Assembly: GCA_003615045.1 (NCBI GenBank)
Contig: ML014185.1
Coordinates: forward strand, 22,346-86,345
Direction of reading: 5' to 3'
From: Caulochytrium protostelioides
Lineage: Eukaryota; Chytridiomycota; Caulochytriomycetes; Caulochytriales; Caulochytriaceae
Length of the DNA: 64,000 bases
In this document: in pieces, positions 1-9,300 of the stretch
Position numbering within the stretch: position 1 is the stretch's first letter
How the letters are laid out: the number at the start of each line of letters is the position of its first letter
Program-made: the position numbers and the translations under genes
Notes under the pieces: model-generated
Database searches by the model: none
What the model was told of the DNA's origin: nothing
What the model saw: the letters and a program-made list of their open reading frames with translations, nothing else

Positions 1-1797
1 GACCTCGAGAACGCCCAGACCGACGCGGGCACCGCGGACAAGGTCCGGCTCGACTCGGACGCGTATGCGGAGACGCTGTCGGGCGACGCGCTGCTCGCGT
101 GGCACGAGGCGCGCGTGCGCCAGCTCCAGCTCGGCGAGAAGATCCCGATGGTCAAGATGTCGTTCCTGCTCGACCGCATCATGCACTATACCGACGCCGT
201 CTCGCCGGTCGACGCGTTCCTGCCGTGGAACACGCAGATCGCGAACCCCTGGCACCTCGACGAGTCCCACAAGCCGCCCGTGCGCTCCGAGCTCACCGTC
301 ACGCTGGCGGAGCTCGGGCTGTGGAAGTCCGGATTCGCACACCTGATGACGGACCCCGTCGGCGTCGCGCACTTCGAGACTTGGTGTTGCCAAGTCTATG
401 CCGAGGAGAACATCCGGTTTATCCGGCGCTGCCAGGCCCTTGACACGCTCGACCGCGCCGCATACGTGGCCGAGGCGCACGCGATCTATACGGACTTCCT
501 GCAGACTGGCTGCGCCCACGAGCTCAACCTCGAGGGTCCCATCCTGCAGGCGATTGAAGCCCACTACCCCGTCGGCGCCGACGGCGTCGTGGCCGTCCAG
601 CCCAAGATCCCCGACACGCTCTACAACGACGCCGTCGAGAGTATCATGACGCTGTGCAGCAAGGATGCGTACCACCGCTACCTGACAAGTGACCACTTCA
701 CGTCTTTCGAGCACGCCGTCGAAGAGCGCCACCAACGCCAGATGGCCGCGCAGCGCCACCACAGCCACCACAGCCTGCTGAGCACGAGCGAGAAGCTCGA
801 CCGCCTCAAGTACAGCCCCTCGCACTACAACTCCACGGGCAACATGCTGCGCCGCATGTCTCACGACGCCAGCTTCCGCTCCACCGGGCACATCGATCAC
901 AGCAGCGCCGGCAGCGGCCTCCACCGCCGCGCCTCTGAGGACGCCTACGGCACCGCCCACCGGCTCGCCCAGCGACTGCACGGCGCGCCAAGCCACGACT
1001 CCGTGCCGCCGCACCTTGCCGGCTCGCAGCCGCCGCACCCGGCCTCCAGCAGCGTGATCGGCAGCTCGCCGATGGGCAGCCACGCGGCGTCGGTGGCGTC
1101 GGTCCCGCACGCAGCGGGCGCCGATGGCGCGGCGTCGACGCTGTCGCGCCGCGCGTCGCGCACCTCCCACGCGTCGTTCGGCTCGCACGGCGTGCTCTTT
1201 GGCCGCGGCGGCGGCGGCGCCGTGGTGCATCTCGCCGGGAGCGTCGAGGCGGCCGCCGAGGGCGCCAGCGAGACGTCGAGCGACGCGGCGAGTCTGCGCG
1301 CGAGCATCACGAGCCACGACAAGCACGGCGGCGAGCGCAGCGAGCGCGACCACGGCTGGCTCCACCTGTTCGGACGGCACCGCGGCGGCCACGGCCACGA
1401 GCCGGGCAGCGGTCGGCCGGATCCCGCCGAGATGGCCGAGGCGACAGACGAAGCGACGACGGCGGCGGCGGACGAAGCGCCGACAGCCGCGACGGACGAC
1501 GACGACGAAGCACGGCTTGCGACGTCGACGATGGCGCTCGCGGGCGCCGCGACGCCGTCCACCGCCGAGACGGACGCGGCGGCGACCACGCCGTCCGGCG
1601 CGGAGGCCAAGACGGCGCGTCCGGGTTCGGCCAGTAAGGGCGGGCTGTTCAACAAGCTTCGCGGCAAGCCGTCGGCCGAGAAACTGCTGCCCCGCGACCC
1701 GACCGGGGGCGGTCCCACGGTCGCTAATGTGGCCGAGAAGCCGGAGCAGGAGGCCCAGCAGCAGCCCAGTATGACTGAGGTCCAAGGCGCCAAGTAG
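1..1797 (+). CDS. RGS-domain protein, 5' end cut off by the window edge
   Basis: The frame is open from base 1, so the true start lies outside the window and 598 residues are visible. About residues 99-235 look like an RGS domain: a helical block with a typical aromatic/acidic segment (FETWCCQVYAEENIRFIRRC) and a closing part with YHRYLTSDHFTSFEH. RGS proteins speed up GTP hydrolysis by G-alpha subunits at the plasma membrane and so switch off receptor signalling. The remaining 360 residues are low complexity, rich in His, Ser, Ala and Gly, and hold three RRxS sites of the kind phosphorylated by PKA-like kinases (Ser codons at 859, 934 and 1156). The tail ends in a Lys/Gly-rich segment. Stop is TAG at 1795. 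It converges on the DnaJ gene, with 224 bases between the stops. RGS assignment is by eye; the missing N-terminus could hold another domain. Confidence 0.75.
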   Translation, partial: DLENAQTDAGTADKVRLDSDAYAETLSGDALLAWHEARVRQLQLGEKIPMVKMSFLLDRIMHYTDAVSPVDAFLPWNTQIANPWHLDESHKPPVRSELTVTLAELGLWKSGFAHLMTDPVGVAHFETWCCQVYAEENIRFIRRCQALDTLDRAAYVAEAHAIYTDFLQTGCAHELNLEGPILQAIEAHYPVGADGVVAVQPKIPDTLYNDAVESIMTLCSKDAYHRYLTSDHFTSFEHAVEERHQRQMAAQRHHSHHSLLSTSEKLDRLKYSPSHYNSTGNMLRRMSHDASFRSTGHIDHSSAGSGLHRRASEDAYGTAHRLAQRLHGAPSHDSVPPHLAGSQPPHPASSSVIGSSPMGSHAASVASVPHAAGADGAASTLSRRASRTSHASFGSHGVLFGRGGGGAVVHLAGSVEAAAEGASETSSDAASLRASITSHDKHGGERSERDHGWLHLFGRHRGGHGHEPGSGRPDPAEMAEATDEATTAAADEAPTAATDDDDEARLATSTMALAGAATPSTAETDAAATTPSGAEAKTARPGSASKGGLFNKLRGKPSAEKLLPRDPTGGGPTVANVAEKPEQEAQQQPSMTEVQGAK

Positions 1798-2021
1798 GCG
1801 TGAGAGCCGCGGCCCGAAACGACCATGGCATACTGTGGACCTTTCCCTCGTGACGCTTTTCTTTTTTATTTTAGTTGGTCTTCGTTTCCCCCCTTATTTC
1901 TCTCGCTTTAATTCCTTTTGGGTATGATCAGAACCACGATTCGTTATACCGAGACAGACCACCGTATCAGGTGGACCCGTCCGAGTCGAGGGAGTATGAT
2001 GTGGCCAGCACCGTGCGGTTC
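1798..2021. other. Convergent 3' spacer between RGS and DnaJ genes
   Basis: This 224-base gap separates two stop codons. It contains a T-rich stretch (about 1857-1920) that is AT-rich compared with the flanking genes, as expected for shared 3' ends. I see no gene in it. Confidence 0.6.
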
Positions 2022-3737
2022 TTAGGGCGCTTTCTTGATGGAGAAGTAGACTTCGCCAAGAACTTGGAGGGCCTGCGCGCGGCGGCGCAACCGTTCGCGT
2101 GGGGGAGACGGATCGCTGAGCACGCGGTCGCAGACCTCACGCAGGACCGACTCAACCTCCAGTTTCGACCCGCGCCACAGCGCCTCCATGCCCTTGTCGG
2201 CGGCCTCGCGCTCGAGCCGCTCGCGCGCGCCGCCCGTGTCGGCCGCAATCTCGCCGCTGGCGGCCTCTTCCTTCTCTCGCTCCGCCTCCATGGCCTGCAA
2301 TTTCGTGAACGAGTTGCGCAGGTCGAGCGCCGTCCTGAAGGTCCCGACGGTCTCGCCAAAGATATGCGCCTTTTCGCGCATCATGCCGGCGACCTGGTTG
2401 CCGAAGCCCCACGCGCGCTTGAGGACCGGGCCGTCCTCGGCATCGTGCTTCGCAAGGTACTGGTGCGCCTTCAGCGCGTAAGTATAGCCGATGGCGTGCA
2501 GCAGCTCGACGCCGTAGGACGCGTCCTTGAGCTGCTCGGCCTCGACGCCCATCATCTGGCGGAAAGCCTCCAGCGCCTCGGCGGCGAGCTCCTCGGGCGT
2601 CGTGCCGACGAGCCCGTCCGCAGGGTCGGCGTTCACGTCGAATACGGGGAATGCGTCCACATACAGCGACAACTTGTTGATCAGCGTCGTGGTCAGCCGC
2701 TCGACGCGGGCGCTGCGGATCGCGCGGCGCTCCTCCAGATTCACTGCCGCGAGACCCGCTGTGGCGCCGGCCCCTCCCGCAGGGCCGGCGCCGGCCGCCG
2801 TCGGCGCGGGGCTGCCCTCCGCGCCGGCGGCGCCGCGGCTATCGTCGGCGGCCGCCATGGCGGCCTTGAAGTCGCGCGCGATGCTGATCTCGCCAATAAG
2901 ATCGCGGAAGAGCTCGCCGCCAAATTGGTTCTGGAAGAAGGCCTCCGGGTCGGTGAACATGGCGGCGCCGGCGCCGCCCGGCCCGCCGCCGGCGGCCTTG
3001 CCGAGCACGCCGTCGCGGCCATACTGGTTGTAGACGGTGCGGCGGTGGACGTCGCTCAGCACCTGGTATGCCTCGCTGATCTGCTTGAACGTTTCCTCGG
3101 CGGACGGGTCGTTCGGGTTCTTGTCCGGATGGCTCTTCATGGCCATCACGTAGTAGGCTTTCTTGATCTGCGCGGGCGTCGCTTGCGGGTCGACGCCGAG
3201 CAGGTCATAATACTCGGTTTCGAGGGGCTTGGCATCGGAGCCGCGCGCGCCGTCGTGGCGTGGCCGCGGCGCATGGGCATTCGCATGGCCACTGGGCCCT
3301 GGACTCGATCGCTGGGTACTCGTAGTACCATTCGGCGTTCCGGGCCTGGGTGTCGATGGCTTTGCTGAAGCTGCCGCTGCTGCAGTTGCTGCTGCTGCCG
3401 AAGCTGAGGATGCTGACGATCCGGTGGAAGGCGCCGGCGTGCCGACATGGGCGACGCCATGCACGCGGTTAAGCTCATCCCAGCCGGCCAGGGGCACCGC
3501 GGATCCGGCGACCCGGAAGGTCTCGAGGCATGCGAAGCACTGCACGTGGTATGCTTCGGGCGGCGTCGGCGACGCGCGGTGGCGGTCCGACGGCGGCGGG
3601 ATGCTGAACTCGACGGTCGTCTGGCAGGCGGCGCACGGCCAGCGCACGCACAGTCGCGGCCGGCGCGAGGTGATCAGAGGCGGCGCCGGCGGCGCGGGCT
3701 CAGGTCGCATCGGGGACGAAGACGGCGGCGGCGCCAT
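2022..3737 (-). CDS. DnaJ (Hsp40) co-chaperone with DnaJ-X C-terminal region and N-terminal CxxC pairs
   Basis: The 571-residue protein has a J domain at about residues 173-240 (YYDLLGVDPQ..., HPD triad at 203-205), which stimulates Hsp70 ATPase. The C-terminal half, from the GGELFRDLIGEISIARDF segment on, matches the fungal DnaJ-X type (Djp1/Caj1-like, DUF/PF14308 class), used in protein import and folding in the cytosol. Upstream of the J domain, two CxxC pairs (Cys35/38 and Cys67/70) look like a zinc ribbon; a Ser/Ala-rich linker of about 70 residues follows. I chose the ATG at 3737 because the frame upstream to 3893 reads as Arg/Cys-rich non-protein-like sequence. The C-terminus ends EVYFSIKKAP. 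It is not a DnaJ type I protein: there is no Gly/Phe region followed by four CxxCxGxG repeats. Confidence 0.85.
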   Translation of the reverse strand: MAPPPSSSPMRPEPAPPAPPLITSRRPRLCVRWPCAACQTTVEFSIPPPSDRHRASPTPPEAYHVQCFACLETFRVAGSAVPLAGWDELNRVHGVAHVGTPAPSTGSSASSASAAAATAAAAASAKPSTPRPGTPNGTTSTQRSSPGPSGHANAHAPRPRHDGARGSDAKPLETEYYDLLGVDPQATPAQIKKAYYVMAMKSHPDKNPNDPSAEETFKQISEAYQVLSDVHRRTVYNQYGRDGVLGKAAGGGPGGAGAAMFTDPEAFFQNQFGGELFRDLIGEISIARDFKAAMAAADDSRGAAGAEGSPAPTAAGAGPAGGAGATAGLAAVNLEERRAIRSARVERLTTTLINKLSLYVDAFPVFDVNADPADGLVGTTPEELAAEALEAFRQMMGVEAEQLKDASYGVELLHAIGYTYALKAHQYLAKHDAEDGPVLKRAWGFGNQVAGMMREKAHIFGETVGTFRTALDLRNSFTKLQAMEAEREKEEAASGEIAADTGGARERLEREAADKGMEALWRGSKLEVESVLREVCDRVLSDPSPPRERLRRRAQALQVLGEVYFSIKKAP

Positions 3738-6338
3738 GGCCGACGTGGCGTCGGAAGGCGGGCAGGTGCGGGCTTGACGCGAGAAACGTCGGCGGCGGCG
3801 GCAGCAGCGACAGACGTGCCGCGACAGAGGCCGGTGCGCCTCGCGGGGACCGGTCGTCGTCTGGACGGGACGTGCCCAACGCCGGGTGGGCACCAGAACG
3901 ATAGATCAGGTATACGGGTCTACGGCGATGGTCACGAGCGCATGGCGATGTCGCCGTCTGCAGTATGGTGAAGCGGCATCGGCCCGCATTCGAGCGACGG
4001 GCGGCCGTGGGGCGGCCAGACGCGGAGGCGGGGCGTCGCGCCACGGCAGGGGGTGCGGCTCTCCCACCATCCTACGCTCCAGGAGGGTCCCCTTCCAGGA
4101 AGGAAATGCCGATTCTCGGTGCAACAAAGTTCCTGGCATCGAATTCGTCGTGTTCGTCAAAGGATCGATGATGGTATAGCACATACGCGGCTTTGACGAG
4201 CAACTCATCACACGGCATTCCACGTGTTGACGAGATTTTAACGCCCCAAGTCTCAATACTGTATCATCGATGTTGCTGACCGCTTGCTGCGTCGACACTA
4301 ATCTCCTGATCGTGCCCATCAGGCAAGCTCTCTTCAGAAGCATGAAGCATCGCCAACGGGCGGTATGCCAATCCTTATGTCAAGGCGCTATCATCCGGCT
4401 GAACATCAGTGAAAGGCCTATCGTGGTAGACCAGGCGCTTCGACTGCAAACAACCCAAGCGTGCGCATCGACCATGGCAGCGGCATTTGAGGGTGGTTTT
4501 GCGGCACTTGTGACTGTTCCCTGGTTCTCTGATGACATTGCTGCAAGAGACTGCGATGCGCCGCCGTTGGCTGACACGCGACCCGGCTCCCGTTGAAGAA
4601 CGCGCGTCTCCAACTCCGACACCACTCGGTTTGCGGGTCTCACGGCCGACGTCAAAGACAACGAAGCGTCATGCTGCCGCAAATTGTCTGGACGACTTGA
4701 TGTCGGGTTCAGTCGGGTTCAGTCAAAATGTCGTCAAACGTCAGGCTGGCTGGTTGGCTGGCGTTGGCGCGTCGTCCCTGGCCAGGTCAGCAAATCCAAG
4801 TGTGGCGCACCCTGCGGCGACCCCTCCAAAATGGCGCAGCCACGCGCAACGGTGCGCCACACTTTTCACCGCGCAATCCGGTGCTGGCCGCGGGCGCTTT
4901 CCTGGCGCTCCCCTGGCGCTCCCCGTCGATGCCCTGCGGCAACTCCGCCCGGCCAGTCGGCGATGATTGACGTGGACGCGACTCGCGACGGGCCGTCGTG
5001 TCCTGCCATACCTGCATGCCGGACCCCCCGATGCGCATCCGGTCCGGTCGTCAGCCCCGCCAATCGGGACGAACGGGGCCGACAGCACTCCGACCGGTGC
5101 TCGGCGGGGTCCGAGGGTCCTGGCGATGTTGCGCCATGCTGACGACGCGCGCGCCCGCCGCGACCCGAGTCCCGCGCTAGAGACGGCGCGTCAACGCTGC
5201 TCCACAGGCCTCTGGCGCACGCGTAATGGTGCTCGACCGGCGACGCGAGCGCTGTGTCATCAAGCGTCTGGCCGGCCCCTCCCACCGACGGCGGAGGCCA
5301 CCAGGGATCCTGCGAGGACCGGCGGAGTCCGAGCGGCGAGAGCGCGGCTCGAGCCATGCGCTGCCGGGGCCAGGTCAGCGTCCCGCGGCGCGTCTTCGTC
5401 GGCGTCATCGTCGGCGGCGATCTTCGCAGGCCGCCGCCGGCTGCGCTCTTGCGAGAACGCATCATCGCATATGTATACAAGACCCTCATCGTAGTGCTCC
5501 TGAGCGCGGGACCCGCGGTCGGCTTCGCGTCTTCCAGCGTTCGCGCCGTCGCCGTCTTGCGCACGTTCGCCTCATCATGAGTTCATCGATGCATGAGACT
5601 CGCTATGGATGTGTCGTTTACATCCTCGATTCTAGACCACTCCCATAGGCTCTTCGTACCACATCGACCGGTATTCGTTACCTTAATCCTCCGTGTGCTC
5701 ATAGACCCGACATTTACCGCTTCCCATATACTAATAGTTCCTGCATTGGACCAAGATCCGCCCCGATAGGCCCGCTCGACTTGACGTAGGCAACCGTATT
5801 CGGTCAACGATCCTCACTTGGCTGCATGACACGATCCGACGCCGTTGACTCGCCACGACGCCTCTGCCGTCCCATCTGCTGAATGGCCAGCTCTCACGCA
5901 TAGCCCAATTCAAAAATTCGGTCACGGCGCACCGGCACGGCCGCTTCGCTGTTAGCCGTGTGTATTTCATTGTATCCTGGCATCCAGACGCTGTTTTTAA
6001 TACTTCTGGTCTTCTTTTTTATATCTTTCTGCACACTCAGCTGGCTCAGTCCGTTCTGTTACCAAGACCGGCAGTCGACCGCTGCACCGTCATTCCTTTT
6101 CGTCACGGCGCTCCCCGTTGCGTCTCCACCCCTTGTATTGTATCATCCCGATTAACAGCGCCGCTGTCTCAGGTCACGTTCCTCGACGCCACTGTTCCGA
6201 TTGCTTCGCGTGTGAACCTGCCTTGTTCTGTCTCCTTTTCCGACGGTCCCGCATACTTGTAGCGACGTGCCAACCCACGATCCTTCCGCTCGGCTGCGTG
6301 GACCGGCGACGGCACCCCCCTTCTTTGCCTCCCGCAGC
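3738..6338. other. Long divergent intergenic region upstream of DnaJ and TM-SH3 genes
   Basis: About 2.6 kb without a supportable gene. Open frames here overlap on both strands, have mixed third-position bases unlike the GC3-saturated genes, and show no recognisable domain. The parts 4100-4500 and 5580-6260 are clearly less GC-rich than the genes. A pyrimidine-rich leader lies just before the TM-SH3 start (about 5970-6250). No tRNA-like TTCRA box with a matching stem was seen. Confidence 0.6.
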
Positions 6339-9300
6339 ATGCGGCCGACGCCCCGTCCGCGCCACAGCGGCCATGGCGGCCCCGGCGACCGCGGCGCCGC
6401 ACGAGGCTGGCTGGCCGTGCTGGCCGCGCTGTTGCTCGCGATGCCGTTGGTCGCGGCTGTGCCTATGAATGAGAGCGCGTCTCCCGACAGCAGCTATACC
6501 GAACAGCGCTGGGACATGCCCGTCCAACCACAGCCCACTCAGGGTGGCGGCTGGAACGGCGGCGGTGGCTCCTCCGGCGGCGGTAACCGCGGCGGATGGG
6601 GCGGCGGCTCTTCTGGCGGCGGCTCTTCTGGCGGCTGGTCAGGCAACCAGAACGGCAATCAGAACGGCAACCAGAACGGCGGCCAGAACGGCGGCCAGAA
6701 CGGCGGCCAGAACGGCGGCCAGAACGGCAACCAATCGGGCGGCACTTCCGGTAATCAGCCCGGCAACGGCTTGAATATCGGCGAGAGTAACGGCCCCAAT
6801 GCCGGACCCAACGTCGGCCAGACTGGCTCCGGCACGATCCCGGCGCCGAATGGCGTCAGCACGACGACCCCCTCGGCGACGGGCAACAACATCAACAACC
6901 CGGACGCCCGCATCGCGCCGGGGATGACCCAGGATATCGGGCCGGTATCCATCCCGAACCCGCTATCGTGGTGCGCGCCCGGCTCGATCGGCTGCCTCGG
7001 CGGCAGCCCCGCAGGGTGCACGCCGGGCACCTTCGGCTGCTCCCCGGGAACCATCGTGCCCTTCCGCGGCGCCTGTGTGCCCGGCAGCGCCGGCTGCATA
7101 GGTGGCAGCCCGAATGGCTGCACGCCGGGCCCCGCCGGTTGCCGCGCCGGCATCTCGGACATCGGGCGTCCCTGCGCGCCGGGCAGCTCGAACTGCTGGG
7201 CGGGCGGCCCGACCGGCTGCACGCCTGGCGCCGCCGGCTGCACGCCAGGAATGGTCGTGGGCACCGGCGGCACGTGCGCGGCCGGCTCGCCGTTCTGCCA
7301 GCCCGCCGGCAGCCAGGGCTCGCAGACCGTCGGCGGGCCCTGTGTCCCGGGCACCCACGCGTGCCTCGGCGGCAGCCCGATCGGATGCACGCTCGGCGAG
7401 GCGCGCTGCACGCCCGGCGTCATTGCCGGCGGACCTTGCGTGCCGGGATCGACTGGCTGCAGCGGCGGCGCGCCGCGCGGCTGCCAGCTGACGTCCGCGA
7501 GCTGCACGCCCGGCGTCTATGACGGCCGCGGCATGGACTGCATCCCGGGCTCGACCGGCTGCGTCGGCGGCGCGCCCGAGGGCTGCACGCCGGGCTCGCG
7601 CGGGTGTACGGCCGGCGTCGTGGGCGGCGGCCAGTCCTGTTCGCCGGGATCCACGCGTTGTGTAGGCGGCGCGCCCGACGGCTGCACGCCCGGCACGGCC
7701 GGCTGCACGCCGGGCACCATCTGGACCCCCGGCAACGGCGACGACCCGGCGAGCCGCAGCGGCCGCTCGTCGGGCCTGCCCCGCTGGGCGATCGCGCTCA
7801 TCGTCATCCTGGGCATTCTGCTGCTGCTGCTCTGTCTGCTGTGCGCGTGCCTCGCCTACCGCCGCCGCCGCAAGCGTCAAGAGCTCGCGTCGCTCAACAA
7901 GAACAGCGTGTTTGTCGCCGAGGCCGCCGGAGGCCGCCACAGCGTCGACTCGCAGACGCCCATGATGGCCTTCGGCGAGCCCATCGCCCATGCGGAGGGC
8001 GTCCATGACAGTGACGCTTATGCCGCCCACGCGAGCCACAGCCAGGCGGGCCACCACGGACATCTGTCGACGGGCCAGGCCGCGGCCGCCGGCGCGCTCG
8101 GCGGCGCTGCCCTCGGCCTCGGCGCCGCGGCGCTCGCCTCCCACCACTACCACAGCAACGACCAGGCGGCGTACGCGACGACGGCCGCGGTCGCCGACGC
8201 CCAGGCCGTCCGCCCGCCGACCGTGACCGAGTCGGAGTGGCACGAGATCCTCGCCGCGGGCAAGCACCAGCCATACGGCACCGATGGCGTCTACGGCCCC
8301 GTGGTCTACGGCACCCACCGCCCCGAGGGCATGAGCCCGACCGACTGGGCGACGGCCGTCGCAAACGGCAAGACGCTCGCGACCGAAAAGCCGGACGGCG
8401 TCTCGACCGATACGTGGAAGTGGCTCGTGGCCGCCGGCGCCACGGGCCTCGCCGGGTACGCCCTCGGCCATATGGCCGGGCGCCAGAACACATTGACCTC
8501 GCCGACCGCCGACCGCCCCAGCCCGGACGCGTCGTACCCGAACGCTGCGGGCGCCAGCGGCTACGACGCGCCGTACGACGTGCATGCCGCTAGCACGGTG
8601 CCCCCCGACCTCCTCCACAACGGCATGGTGCCCGCGGAGCTGAGCCATGCCGAGATGCACGACGTAGTCGCCGTCGGGCTCCATCAGCCCTTCGGCCCCC
8701 ACGGCGCCCTTGGCCCCGTGAGCTTCGGCCCCGACCGCCCGATCGGCATGTCGGACGACGCGTGGTTCGCCGCCATCGCGGAAGGCCGCACCCTCGTCTC
8801 GGAGCGCCCGTCGGCGATGCCCCACGACGTGTGGTGGAAGGCGCTCGTCGGCGGCGCCATTGTCGGCGGCCTCGTGATGCAGCACCACCGTCAGCGGCCG
8901 GCCACGAGCACCATGATGGCGGGCGCCGGTGACCACGAGGGCGCGGCCGCGGCCGCGTCCGCCGTCGACGGGAAGCCCACCCAGAAGCCGTCTAATGTGT
9001 CCCACGCCGCGTGGCTCGCAATGGTCCGCGACGGCCGCACACATGCGACGGTCTGCCCGGAGGGTATGGCGCACGACGAGTGGGACGCGCTTGTGACCGC
9101 GGGTCTCACGGGCATCGTGGTCGCCGGCGGCGCCGCGGCTCTGGCCCACGCCCACGACAGCGGTGCGGTCGCGGGCATGGGCGGCGGGCTCGTGTCCCGC
9201 CCGACACTGCACCCGGCGCACGCGACGACGCTGGAACGCCCGCAGGACGGCGAGCTGCAGCCGCCCCAGCTGCAGCCCCCGGAAATGGACGACGCCGTGT

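Noticed and set aside
115-117. GTG at 115 as start of the RGS gene
   Set aside because: The frame is open to base 1 with protein-like sequence, so the gene simply runs in from outside.
4532-5648. Several overlapping 80-230 codon frames on both strands
   Set aside because: All are mutually overlapping, rich in Arg/Cys/Ser and low in hydrophobic pattern, with no codon bias typical of the confirmed genes.
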